DNA of 64,000 bases from NCBI GenBank assembly GCA_965219405.1, contig OZ244736.1, positions 186,001 to 250,000 on the forward strand, in the 5' to 3' direction. Shown here one piece after another: positions 50,858 to 58,965 of this stretch. The DNA is from VXMO01 sp965219405. GTDB lineage: Bacteria; Chloroflexota; Dehalococcoidia; UBA6926. The notes below the pieces were generated by a model, which ran no database searches, was not told the origin of the DNA, and was given only the letters and a program-made list of their open reading frames with translations. Each line of letters begins with the position of its first letter. Position 1 is the first letter of the stretch. The translations under genes and the position numbers were made by a program.

Positions 50858-51232
50858 TTACTCCGTTCGATCCGTATCGTCAGTCGTTTCAGTCTCGGCA
50901 TCGTCGTCATCAGCGGCGGGTTCGGCGACGCCACCAAAGGGAGCGCCTCCGGAATCCTCCATCTGTTCGTCACCGTGTTCGTGACCCTGGTGTGCGATGG
51001 CCTCCGCAGTTGCGAGGTCATTTTGCCCCGCCGCCATGTGCCTCATCGTTATGCGAAATCTTGGCGGCTTGTGCGACGTTGACCGCACAAGATACACATT
51101 CCCGCAAGCATGGCAATGGAAGCGGTGCGGCACGAGATTCGACGGCAACTCGCTATGTCCCTCGTAGTACACGAGGGCATTGCAGCTGGGGCAATTCTGC
51201 TGGGTAGGGACGGACCCGCCGTGTGTCGTCAT
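50858..51232 (-). CDS. Zinc-ribbon protein with acidic tail, between pheS and pheT
   Basis: 124 residues. A two-knuckle zinc ribbon (CPSC at 14-17, CHAC at 40-43) with aromatic residues between, then basic PPRFRITMRHMAA, then an acidic tail (DDDDAETETTDDTDRTE). Function unknown; the ribbon could bind RNA or DNA. Ten bases separate it from pheT. GGAGG lies 12 bases upstream of the start. Confidence 0.7.
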   Translation of the reverse strand: MTTHGGSVPTQQNCPSCNALVYYEGHSELPSNLVPHRFHCHACGNVYLVRSTSHKPPRFRITMRHMAAGQNDLATAEAIAHQGHEHGDEQMEDSGGAPFGGVAEPAADDDDAETETTDDTDRTE

Positions 51233-51265
51233 GCGGTCTTCACGCCTCCGACCCAGCGGCTATTC

Positions 51266-51520
51266 CTAGCGGAGTTTTGCAACAGTGGCCTTCTCGAAGT
51301 CCTGAATTGCCCTTACGATACCCATTCCTTCAGCGACGGACATTGGGCCGAGCATGTCCCTCTGTGCGTCCCGCAATTGATCCGCGAGTTCAACGTAGGC
51401 GACTCTTTGCTGTCCCGCCACCGCCCGCTCCGCCGCGGAACTTAGGCAACCTAAAATCGTGCCGAACTCCTCAATTGAGAGCGACAAATTCACCATCACT
51501 TGCTCTGCTCGCTCCGTCAT
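51266..51520 (-). CDS. Small helical protein, unknown, between pheS and pheT
   Basis: 84 residues predicted as three amphipathic helices (ERAEQVMVNLSLSIEEFGTI, GQQRVAYVELADQLRDAQRD, AEGMGIVRAIQDFEKATVA). No family recognised. AGGAGG sits six bases before the ATG at 51520, better placed than for the ATG at 51526. Lies 59 bases after pheS and 33 before the zinc-ribbon gene on the same strand. Confidence 0.65.
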   Translation of the reverse strand: MTERAEQVMVNLSLSIEEFGTILGCLSSAAERAVAGQQRVAYVELADQLRDAQRDMLGPMSVAEGMGIVRAIQDFEKATVAKLR

Positions 51521-51579
51521 CTCCATCCTCCTTCCGGTTGTAGGGATCCCTCTCTATCCCTCGCGCTTATCCCACCGAG

Positions 51580-52632
51580 CTAGAACTGCTCGAGAAAATT
51601 CAAATCATTGGCATAGAAATGCCGTATGTCATCGATGCCGTGCCGCAGCATCGCTATCCGCTCCGGACCCATGCCGAATGCGAATCCCGTGTACTCATCC
51701 GGGTCGTAGCCGACTCGCCTCAGAACCTCGGGATGCACCATCCCGGCGCCCATGATCTCCAGCCAACCGGTCTGGCTGCAGACGCGGCAGCCGTCTCCCC
51801 GGCAGGCGAAGCAGTCAATAGCCATGTCCACACCCGGTTCCACGAACGGAAAAAAGTCGCAGCGGAAGCGGAAGCGGCGATCAGGACCGAACATGCGGCG
51901 CGCAAAGGCATACAACGTCCCTTTGAGATCTGCGAACGTGATGCCGCGGTCGACGGCGAGGCCCTCAACCTGGAAGAAGACCGATTCATGGGAAGCGTCC
52001 GTCGCCTCGTGTCTGAACACTCGTCCCGGGACGAGCACACGAACGGGCGGCTCCTGCGCCTCCATGATGCGCACTTGCATAGGCGATGTATGCGTCCGCA
52101 ACAACAGCGGCCGCTTGCCGTCATCATCCTCAATATCCAGCCATAGCGTGTCCCACTGATCACGGGCCGGGTGATCGGCCGGGATATTCAGTGCCTCAAA
52201 GTTGTAGTAGTCCCACTCCACCTCAGGACCCTCGACGACACGAAATCCCATCGGTCTGAACGCGTCGATAATCTCCCGCAGAGTCTGCGTCGTGGGGTGC
52301 AGCCCCCCGGAAGGAACTCCTCGTCCGGGCAGCGTCACGTCAATGGCTTCTGCGGACAACCTCTGCGCCACGTTCGCGTGTTCCAGGACGGCGCGGCGTT
52401 CTTCATAGGCATTCTCGAGAGCAGAACGCACCCGATTGGCGAGTTGACCGGCCTCACGCCGATCCTCAATGGGAAGCGTTGGCAACTGCTCCAACAACTT
52501 TGGGAGACGACCCTGTCGCCGACCCTGCCACGTCACACGCCATTCTTCCAGCGCATCCCTGTCAGAGATGCGCTCAAGTTCAGCGAGCGCGCTGCTCTCA
52601 ACGTCCGTAAGTTCGTCGGTGAGTGTGGACAT
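51580..52632 (-). CDS. pheS: Phenylalanyl-tRNA synthetase alpha subunit
   Basis: 350-residue class II synthetase. N-terminal coiled coil (about 1-95), then GLHPTTQTLREIIDAFRPMG, motif 2-like HEATDASHESVFFQVEGLAVD and motif 3 in YDPDEYTGFAFGMGPERIAML. Cys residues in CFACRGDGCRVCSQTGW form a zinc-like knuckle seen in many PheS. GGGGAAT precedes the ATG. A promoter and a hairpin with U5 precede it. Confidence 0.95.
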   Translation of the reverse strand: MSTLTDELTDVESSALAELERISDRDALEEWRVTWQGRRQGRLPKLLEQLPTLPIEDRREAGQLANRVRSALENAYEERRAVLEHANVAQRLSAEAIDVTLPGRGVPSGGLHPTTQTLREIIDAFRPMGFRVVEGPEVEWDYYNFEALNIPADHPARDQWDTLWLDIEDDDGKRPLLLRTHTSPMQVRIMEAQEPPVRVLVPGRVFRHEATDASHESVFFQVEGLAVDRGITFADLKGTLYAFARRMFGPDRRFRFRCDFFPFVEPGVDMAIDCFACRGDGCRVCSQTGWLEIMGAGMVHPEVLRRVGYDPDEYTGFAFGMGPERIAMLRHGIDDIRHFYANDLNFLEQF

Positions 52633-52676
52633 ATTCCCCGCGCTGTTGTGACTGTCCGTACTCGGAAACTGGTATC

Positions 52677-52700
52677 AAAAACGCCCGTCCCGTGACGGAC
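52677..52700 (-). terminator. Hairpin and U5 tract at the start of the pheS leader
   Basis: GTCCGTC pairs with GACGGGC (one G-U) around ACGG at 52700-52683, then G and TTTTT at 52681-52677 on the minus strand. It falls between the pheS promoter and pheS. It could be an attenuator, or the terminator of the upstream HicB-like gene placed inside the next transcript. Confidence 0.55.
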
Positions 52701-52710
52701 AACAGCAGAG

Positions 52711-52740
52711 ATTATACCGTCATACCTATTGAGAGGTCAA
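52711..52740 (-). promoter_or_regulatory. Promoter of the pheS operon
   Basis: TTGACC (52740-52735), an 18-base spacer, TATAAT (52716-52711). The transcript would start near 52704, giving a leader of about 70 bases. Confidence 0.7.
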
Positions 52741-52785
52741 TCTAATGAGGGTACCGTCGCGTATGCAGACTGTGCCAGGGGCGGC

Positions 52786-53304
52786 TCACGCCCCGTCCTC
52801 TTGGCCTCCCGTCGGCTGGACTGTGATGGAGGCGCGCAAATCCGTCATGCGTGCCTCTGTCCGAACGTAAATCTCGAACTCCTCCGGCGTCATTCCGGAG
52901 TGCCGGATGAGAGCCTTGAGCGCGCCACGTTTGATCATCTCGGCGCCCGGCACGCCCGGCGCGGTAAGGACCGGGGGGCGCTCGTCTTCAAATTCGCTCT
53001 GGCTCCGGTCTCCAATGTCAACTTGAACCTCGACCGTCTCGCATGTGAGCGGCAGATTATCATCCGCACGGGCGGCAAGAATTTCATACAACTCATCGCC
53101 GAGATAGTCGATTGAATCCGCCGGAGGGGCCATATCATCTTCTGCCCACGCAGAGAGCGACTGTTGAATCGCAGCCGTAATGGCATTAATGGATTCGTCC
53201 CGTGTGTCACCCTGCGCGACGCAGCCCGGCAGAGCCGGACAGTGCACTGAGTATCCACCCGCGGGTTCGGGCTCCAGGATGACGGTATAGGTCGCGATGG
53301 GCAT
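52786..53304 (-). CDS. HicB-like antitoxin with decayed HicA-like tail
   Basis: 172 residues. Residues 1-60 are a HicB core (TYTVILEPEPAGGYSVHCPA, then LPGCVAQGDTRDESINAI). Near the C-terminus, ERPPVLTAPGVPGAEMIKRG and ALKALIRHSGMTPEEF resemble the end of HicA (G-T-L-R-S-I-L-R-Q-A-G), but the GSH with the catalytic His is replaced by GDRSQSEF. No separate HicA gene is adjacent. It looks like a fused, catalytically dead pair or a HicB with an unusual C-terminal domain. Confidence 0.65.
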   Translation of the reverse strand: MPIATYTVILEPEPAGGYSVHCPALPGCVAQGDTRDESINAITAAIQQSLSAWAEDDMAPPADSIDYLGDELYEILAARADDNLPLTCETVEVQVDIGDRSQSEFEDERPPVLTAPGVPGAEMIKRGALKALIRHSGMTPEEFEIYVRTEARMTDLRASITVQPTGGQEDGA

Positions 53305-53380
53305 GACCAGTCAATTGTAGCCTGCCAATTGAGACCGGATACTGCGCTTTTGTGCAAGCCGAGACGTTAATCTGTGGTGT

Positions 53381-54691
53381 ATGGAATCGAGGCCGAAAAC
53401 GCCTGCGCCGCCCCGTTTGGGACGGCGCTTCTACTACGGGTGGGTAATTGTCGCGACGATGTTCATCGTCTCGGTCGCCCAAACAGCACAGTACAACCCT
53501 GCCATCAGCGTCTTCGTCAAGCCGATTACTGAGGATTTTGGTTGGAGCCGCACAACCTTTTCAACCGCGATCGGCATTGGAGGAATCGTCGGAGCCGGTC
53601 TTGCATTATTCATCGGGCCGATCCTGGACAGGCGCGGCCCGCGGATACCCACGCTGATAGCGTTCATGTTATTGGGTGGAGTTGTGATGTCGTTGAGCCA
53701 GATCTCGGAAATCTGGCAATTCTACGGGATCATCATCACGAACCGCGCCCTGAACACAGGCTTTCTGTCCATTGTTGCCGGTGTGGTGGTGTCCAAGTGG
53801 TTTATTCGACGCCGAGGGCGCGCGATGTCTTTCTCCATTACGGGCATTCGCTTCGGGCAGGCGATCTTTCCGCCCTACGCGACTTTCTTCATCCTGCGGT
53901 CAGGCTGGCAGACTGCGGCAATCGCGCTTGGCGGACTGGTGTGGCTTATGACGCTGCTGCCGGTCGCGTTATTCCTGCGGCGGCAGCCGGAGGACATGGG
54001 GCTGCGGCCTGACGGTGACCCTCCCACGAATGAGGAGCAGGATGGCTTTGATTCACCGCAGTCATACGCCGCGAGTGAAGAAGTATCTTTCACACTGGCG
54101 CAGGCGTTGAGGACGCGTGCCTTCTACCTAATCCTGTTCGCTACGAGTGCGTTGGCGTTCAACATTGGCGGCATCAATTTCAATCTCTTTCCTTACATGA
54201 CGGATCAGGGCATGTCAGAAGCGCAAGCCGCGATGATTCTGGCGGTGTGGTCGCTGATTGGCGCCACAGGTTCGTTGATTGTGGGATTTGTAGCTGAAAA
54301 AATGCACGTGCGGTTTGTAATGGCGCTGGCATTCTCATTCGCGACTGCTGGCGTCGGGCTGCTCGTCATTACGGATGATGTGCCGACTGCGCTGGTGTTC
54401 TCACTCGTACATGGCTTGTCATTCGGGTCGCTGCCGATGCTGATGAACCTGGTGTGGGCGGATTACTATGGCAGGCGGCATCAAGGGGCGATTCGCGGTT
54501 TCACCACCCCGTTCCAGGTCATCGTGCAGGCGGGAGGCCCTGTTATCGGCACGCTCTCCTACGACCTAATCGATACGTACGTGCCTGCGTTCATCCTCTT
54601 CGCTGTGCTGTATCTCCTCAGCGCCCTCGCGATGCTCCTGGCCAAGCCCGTCTCGCTTTCAAATGTGCTGGCACGCCGGAGAGCGCGGTGA
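53381..54691 (+). CDS. MFS transporter, monocarboxylate/oxalate type
   Basis: 436 residues with about twelve membrane helices in two halves (loop near 210-235, charged: RPDGDPPTNEEQDG). FYYGWVIVATMFIVSVAQTA and GPILDRRGPRIPTL are typical of the OFA/monocarboxylate group of MFS carriers, and the second half has the GFVAEKMHVRFVMA equivalent. Substrate is probably a carboxylate, an inference from family. TAATCT lies seven bases before the ATG and there is no Shine-Dalgarno. Confidence 0.88.
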   Translation: MESRPKTPAPPRLGRRFYYGWVIVATMFIVSVAQTAQYNPAISVFVKPITEDFGWSRTTFSTAIGIGGIVGAGLALFIGPILDRRGPRIPTLIAFMLLGGVVMSLSQISEIWQFYGIIITNRALNTGFLSIVAGVVVSKWFIRRRGRAMSFSITGIRFGQAIFPPYATFFILRSGWQTAAIALGGLVWLMTLLPVALFLRRQPEDMGLRPDGDPPTNEEQDGFDSPQSYAASEEVSFTLAQALRTRAFYLILFATSALAFNIGGINFNLFPYMTDQGMSEAQAAMILAVWSLIGATGSLIVGFVAEKMHVRFVMALAFSFATAGVGLLVITDDVPTALVFSLVHGLSFGSLPMLMNLVWADYYGRRHQGAIRGFTTPFQVIVQAGGPVIGTLSYDLIDTYVPAFILFAVLYLLSALAMLLAKPVSLSNVLARRRAR

Positions 54692-54807
54692 GAGCAACAC
54701 GCCTTGCCGCTTGCTTAGGAATAGCCCGCAATCCTACTCTTGAAGCAATCACAGACATGTCGGAGCGGCCTGGCGCGTTCCGGCCAATCAAATAAAGAGT
54801 CGGAGAG

Positions 54808-57396
54808 ATGACGACAAACGAAAATGAACGGTTCACCCTTCTTCCCCGGTCCGTGAGGCCGTCACACTACAAGCTGGAACTCACGCCGGACCTGGAAAAC
54901 GCTGCATTTACGGGTTCAGTGGCTATTGATGTTCTTGTGACGGAAATCACGAACTTGGTTGTCTTAAACGCCATTGAGCTGGAATTGGGCTCTGCAACGT
55001 TCACACCGCGTGGTGGCGAGGCCTCCGCATCGACGGGGATCACGTACGACGAGGAACCTGAGACTGCCACGATCAGTTTTGGCGAGCCGCTGCCCGTCGG
55101 AACGGGGACGCTTGAGATTTCGTTCACAGGGATCCTGAACGATCAGCTGCACGGGTTTTACCTGAGTTCGTTCCGTGACAAGGACGGGATTGAGCGGCGG
55201 ATGGCGGCGACCCAGTTCGAAGCATCGGACGCGCGGCGGTGCTTCCCCTGCTGGGACGAGCCTGCGGTCAAGGCCACGTTCCAGGTCGACTTGATCATCC
55301 CCGAAGGGTTCTCTGCGATCTCCAACACGCTGGAGTCTGCGCCGGAGCCGGAGGACGGGGGTAGGCAGCGGGTCAGCTTCCCCACAACGCCAATCATGTC
55401 CACGTACCTGCTCGCGTTCATCGTGGGTGAAATGGAGTCCATCGAGGCGCGGTCGGCCAATGGAACGCTGACGCGGGTGTGGGCGACGGTGGGACAGGCG
55501 GAGCTGGGGCGGTTCGCATTGGAAACGTCGGTGCGGCTGCTGGACTACTACAACGACTATTTCGGCGTGGCGTACCCGCTGGAGAAGCTGGACCACATCG
55601 CGCTGGCGGACTTCGCAGCCGGGGCGATGGAGAACTGGGGAGCGGTGACGTACCGCGAGGTGGCGCTGCTGTTCGATCCGGCGAGTTCATCGCCCGGCAC
55701 ACGGCAGCGCATTGTTGAGATCATCGCCCATGAGATGGCGCACATGTGGTTCGGCGATCTCGTGACGATGGCGTGGTGGAACGACCTGTGGCTCAACGAG
55801 AGTTTCGCGTCATGGATGGGGGCCAAGGCGACAGACACGCTGTACCCGGACTGGGCCATCTGGACGCAGTTCATCGCCACGGACGTCGCGCCGGGCATGA
55901 GCCTGGACGGGCTGGAGAACTCCCATCCAATCGAGTCCGAGGTGCGGAATCCCAACGAGGTCAGCCAACTCTTCGACGCCATCAGCTACGAAAAGGGCGC
56001 TTCTATTCTCCGCATGTTGGAGCAACACATCGGCCCGGACGCCTTCCGCAGCGGCCTGAACAGCTATATGCGGGCATACGCGTACTCCAACGCGGAGGGG
56101 GCGGATCTATGGCGAGCGATGGCGGATGCGTCCGGGCAGGATATCCCGGGGATGATGGACTCCTGGATCAAGCAGGTTGGGTATCCGGTGGTGTCTTCGG
56201 AGACCACGCGCGGCGACTCCGGCGCGACCATCTCCCTAACACAGCGGCGTTTTCTCTATTCCGGGCCGACCGACGACGAAACACTGTGGCACGTGCCCGT
56301 CCGCATCACGACGCAGGGGAGTGAAGACGAGGCGAGGATGTTGTTCACCGGCCGAACTGAATCCATCGAGGTTCCGTCGGCATCGGCGGACGGGTGGATC
56401 AAGGTCAACGCCGGTGGGGCAGGATTCTATCGCGTCGGCTACCAACAGGATGAGCTTGACCGACTGATTGCCGCGGTGCGGACACGCGAACTGAGCGCGT
56501 CGGATCGCCTGACTCTGCTGGAGGACACCTACGCCCTTGCGCGCGCCCGCCACATTCCTGCTCGCAACTACCTCGAATTGGCGCAGGCATATGCGGACGA
56601 CGAGGACTACAGCATCTGGGCGGCGATGGCGTCTCAGCTCGGAGCTATCGAGGCGCTATCCCGCAATGAGCCGTATCTGGAACGCTACCAGGAGTTCGCC
56701 CGAGGGCTGACGCAGACCGTCGCCGGCAAGATCGGCTGGGAACAGCCGGAGAATGAGGCGCATCTGCGAACGCTATTGCGGGCGGTGGCGATGAGCGCGG
56801 CAGGCGGCTTCGGCGATGAGGCCGTGTTGTCCGAAGCCGCAGCGCGATTCGCGCGTTTCCTTGAAGATGAGTCATCGCTGCGGCCCGACCTGCGCGCAGT
56901 CGTCTACAACCTGACCGCCGAGCAGGGCGACGACGAGATGTTCGAGACCATGAAGCGCCTGGAGGGGGAATTCGATCTGCAGGAGGAAAAGGTCCGTATG
57001 CAGATGGCGCTCACTCAGTTCAGCCAGCCGGAACTCCTCCAGAGGGCGCTCGAGATGTCGGTCGACCAGGATCAGATTCGCGTGCAGGACGCGCCGCGCA
57101 TCCTGATGGGGGTGGGCGGCAACCTCCGAGGCCTGAACCTGACGTGGGAATTCATGAAGAACAATTGGCCGGAGATCGAACGCCGCTATGCAGGCGGGGG
57201 GTTCGCAATCATGCGGCTGGTTTCCATCACGGGCGGATTCGCGACGGAGGAGGCAGCGCAGGAGGTGCGCTCATTCTTCGAGGAGCATCCGACGCTGTCC
57301 GCGACGCGGGCGATCCAGCAGTCGCTGGAGCGAATAGAGCTCAACCGGCTGTGGCTGGAGCGGAATCGGGGCGAGCTGGCGGCGTGGCTTAGGTAG
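54808..57396 (+). CDS. M1 family aminopeptidase
   Basis: 862 residues. Zinc aminopeptidase with GAMENWG (272-278) binding the substrate N-terminus, zinc ligands HEMAH (308-312) and the downstream Glu in DLWLNESFASW, and a full ERAP1-like C-terminal helical domain (after about 520). No signal peptide, so cytoplasmic; it would trim peptides taken up by the cell. GGAGAG lies before the ATG. Stands alone between an MFS gene and a convergent unknown gene. Confidence 0.93.
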   Translation: MTTNENERFTLLPRSVRPSHYKLELTPDLENAAFTGSVAIDVLVTEITNLVVLNAIELELGSATFTPRGGEASASTGITYDEEPETATISFGEPLPVGTGTLEISFTGILNDQLHGFYLSSFRDKDGIERRMAATQFEASDARRCFPCWDEPAVKATFQVDLIIPEGFSAISNTLESAPEPEDGGRQRVSFPTTPIMSTYLLAFIVGEMESIEARSANGTLTRVWATVGQAELGRFALETSVRLLDYYNDYFGVAYPLEKLDHIALADFAAGAMENWGAVTYREVALLFDPASSSPGTRQRIVEIIAHEMAHMWFGDLVTMAWWNDLWLNESFASWMGAKATDTLYPDWAIWTQFIATDVAPGMSLDGLENSHPIESEVRNPNEVSQLFDAISYEKGASILRMLEQHIGPDAFRSGLNSYMRAYAYSNAEGADLWRAMADASGQDIPGMMDSWIKQVGYPVVSSETTRGDSGATISLTQRRFLYSGPTDDETLWHVPVRITTQGSEDEARMLFTGRTESIEVPSASADGWIKVNAGGAGFYRVGYQQDELDRLIAAVRTRELSASDRLTLLEDTYALARARHIPARNYLELAQAYADDEDYSIWAAMASQLGAIEALSRNEPYLERYQEFARGLTQTVAGKIGWEQPENEAHLRTLLRAVAMSAAGGFGDEAVLSEAAARFARFLEDESSLRPDLRAVVYNLTAEQGDDEMFETMKRLEGEFDLQEEKVRMQMALTQFSQPELLQRALEMSVDQDQIRVQDAPRILMGVGGNLRGLNLTWEFMKNNWPEIERRYAGGGFAIMRLVSITGGFATEEAAQEVRSFFEEHPTLSATRAIQQSLERIELNRLWLERNRGELAAWLR

Positions 57397-57448
57397 GAAC
57401 GAAGGGGACTTACATCGAATCGTTGACAGGGGAGACGTGGACGGTCGT

Positions 57449-58111
57449 TTAGTCCAGTTTGGCGCACGCACGTCTGTAGGCCTCCATGTCTCCGGCGTCG
57501 CGGCGCGAGACATAAACAGTCTTCACTTTGTCAGGGGGCACGTAATATCCGCTTGAGGTCAAAAAACTGGATACACGCCAGACAGCATCTTCTGGGCGAG
57601 CGCAACATACTGCGACTTGCACTGAATCTTCAGCAATATTGTAGACGAGGCTATGGCTTCTCTCACTCATCGGGCGCCACTTGGGACGGGGAGTAGGTTT
57701 CGGGGTGGCAAATGGCGAGACTTCGACCATCACACTTGCCACGTTACGACTTACAACGTTCTTGACACTTGTAGGCACCTGTTGAATCTCGTCGATGTTT
57801 GACGGGAACTCGCCATCATGTTCGCTCTCGTAAGCGGCGACTGCCCCGCCGGTCAACGCCATAAAAACTCCGACTGAGACCATCGCTCGCATCTTGTGTC
57901 GATTCAACACCGAGAAGATAAAAACACCAAGACTCAGAATAAAGGGGACAAGTGGCAGAAGCCAATAAATCGACGTGGGATTGGATTCCAGTTGCTCGAA
58001 AATGGGTACCTCCCCGAGGCGATTGGACTCAGCTATTTGAAGTCTCGGCCGAGTGATGGTGACGTAGCTATATGTGTTGACAGTGGGATACACTGTATAT
58101 ACAATGCCCAA
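57449..58111 (-). CDS. Hypothetical membrane protein
   Basis: Up to 220 residues. Two hydrophobic helices (about 49-68 and 79-95), then a soluble domain with CCARPEDAVWRVSSFLTSSGYYV and VYVSRRDAGDMEAYRRACAKLD at the end. No family recognised. The start is doubtful: the first 36 codons cover a strong plus-strand promoter and have no Shine-Dalgarno, whereas GGGGAGG stands five bases before an ATT at 58003, giving 184 residues. GTG at 58093 is another option. Confidence 0.6.
   Translation of the reverse strand: MGIVYTVYPTVNTYSYVTITRPRLQIAESNRLGEVPIFEQLESNPTSIYWLLPLVPFILSLGVFIFSVLNRHKMRAMVSVGVFMALTGGAVAAYESEHDGEFPSNIDEIQQVPTSVKNVVSRNVASVMVEVSPFATPKPTPRPKWRPMSERSHSLVYNIAEDSVQVAVCCARPEDAVWRVSSFLTSSGYYVPPDKVKTVYVSRRDAGDMEAYRRACAKLD
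58077..58105 (+). promoter_or_regulatory. Near-consensus promoter of the DUF5678-like/retropepsin pair
   Basis: TTGACA (58077-58082), 17 bases, TACAAT (58100-58105): one mismatch in 12. Start of transcription near 58112, 42 bases before the ATG at 58154. Confidence 0.8.
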
Positions 58112-58153
58112 TTGCTATGACTTTTCATGGTGGGCAAGGAAAGGGAGTGGGCT

Positions 58154-58447
58154 ATGGCTTCGTCGATAATTGATGAGGAACATCTGAAAATTATCGGAGA
58201 CCCAAAACAAGCTGTGAAAGAACTGGCGGAGTTTAGTGAGACGGCTAAACTGCTTTCTCGTGCTGACATTTGCAATCAATACAGGGGACAATGGGTCGCA
58301 TTGTATGAAAGTAGTGTCCGTGCTCACGCTGAGACCCTAGAGGACATCTTGAGACAAGTTGACGAGCAGGGATTGCCGCGTGGTCAAACACTAGTACATT
58401 TCATCGACGATGGCACTCGTACTCTGATTCTGAATGCTTCGGGGTAG
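58154..58447 (+). CDS. DUF5678-like small protein
   Basis: 97 residues. QYRGQWVALYESSVRAHAETLEDILRQV, continuing to a short beta end (LVHFIDDGTRTLIL), resembles DUF5678 (pattern WVA-x-x-(x)-V-x-A-H-x-x-x-L). The start is the ATG at 58154 with GGGAGTGGG upstream; the frame is open from 58127. It overlaps the aspartic protease-like gene by 14 bases, so the two are coupled. Small proteins of this kind often precede retropepsin-like genes; function unknown. Confidence 0.65.
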   Translation: MASSIIDEEHLKIIGDPKQAVKELAEFSETAKLLSRADICNQYRGQWVALYESSVRAHAETLEDILRQVDEQGLPRGQTLVHFIDDGTRTLILNASG

Positions 58448-58883
58448 TTTTGATGCCGACGGGCGTCCCTATGTTAGCGGAATGTTGCTCATCCCTCGTC
58501 TGCGGTTACGTGCTAGATTGTCGTTTCTAGTCGATACTGGTGCGGATACCACCCTCTTGATGCCGTCGGATGCACGGAGCATGGGCATTGACTATCAGCT
58601 CCTTGGAGGGATACATGAATCAACAGGAATCGGCGGAACAGCAAAAATCTACAAGGAGCCTGCGATAGTTGCTTTCGTGGACGGTCATTCTCTATTGACC
58701 TATGCCATCAACTTGGCTATTTTGCCGGATAAATCCGTCAATCTGCCCTCGTTGTTGGGACGCGACATACTCAGACATTGGACAATGCTCCACTCGCCAA
58801 AGACGGGGGAGCTTCATTTTGAGGCACAACAGAGAAATCCTCTCGCCCGTTGGCTGGGTCGGACGTGGCTCGGTCGTCACTAA
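58434..58883 (+). CDS. Retropepsin-like aspartic protease
   Basis: 149 residues. The catalytic motif is in LSFLVDTGADTTLLMPSDA (Asp-Thr-Gly-Ala) and the C-terminal hydrophobic strand with LLGRDILRHWTML matches the ILGRDxL of retropepsin-type single-domain enzymes. Such proteins must dimerise to form the active site. No signal peptide. It overlaps the 58154 gene out of phase by 14 bases, indicating one transcript. Confidence 0.82.
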   Translation: MLRGSFDADGRPYVSGMLLIPRLRLRARLSFLVDTGADTTLLMPSDARSMGIDYQLLGGIHESTGIGGTAKIYKEPAIVAFVDGHSLLTYAINLAILPDKSVNLPSLLGRDILRHWTMLHSPKTGELHFEAQQRNPLARWLGRTWLGRH

Positions 58884-58965
58884 GCTAATCCGCATTGAGA
58901 TTGAATCAATCCCAACCTCGCCACTACCTGCCTGTCAACGATTCGATGTAAGTCTCGAACGAAGC

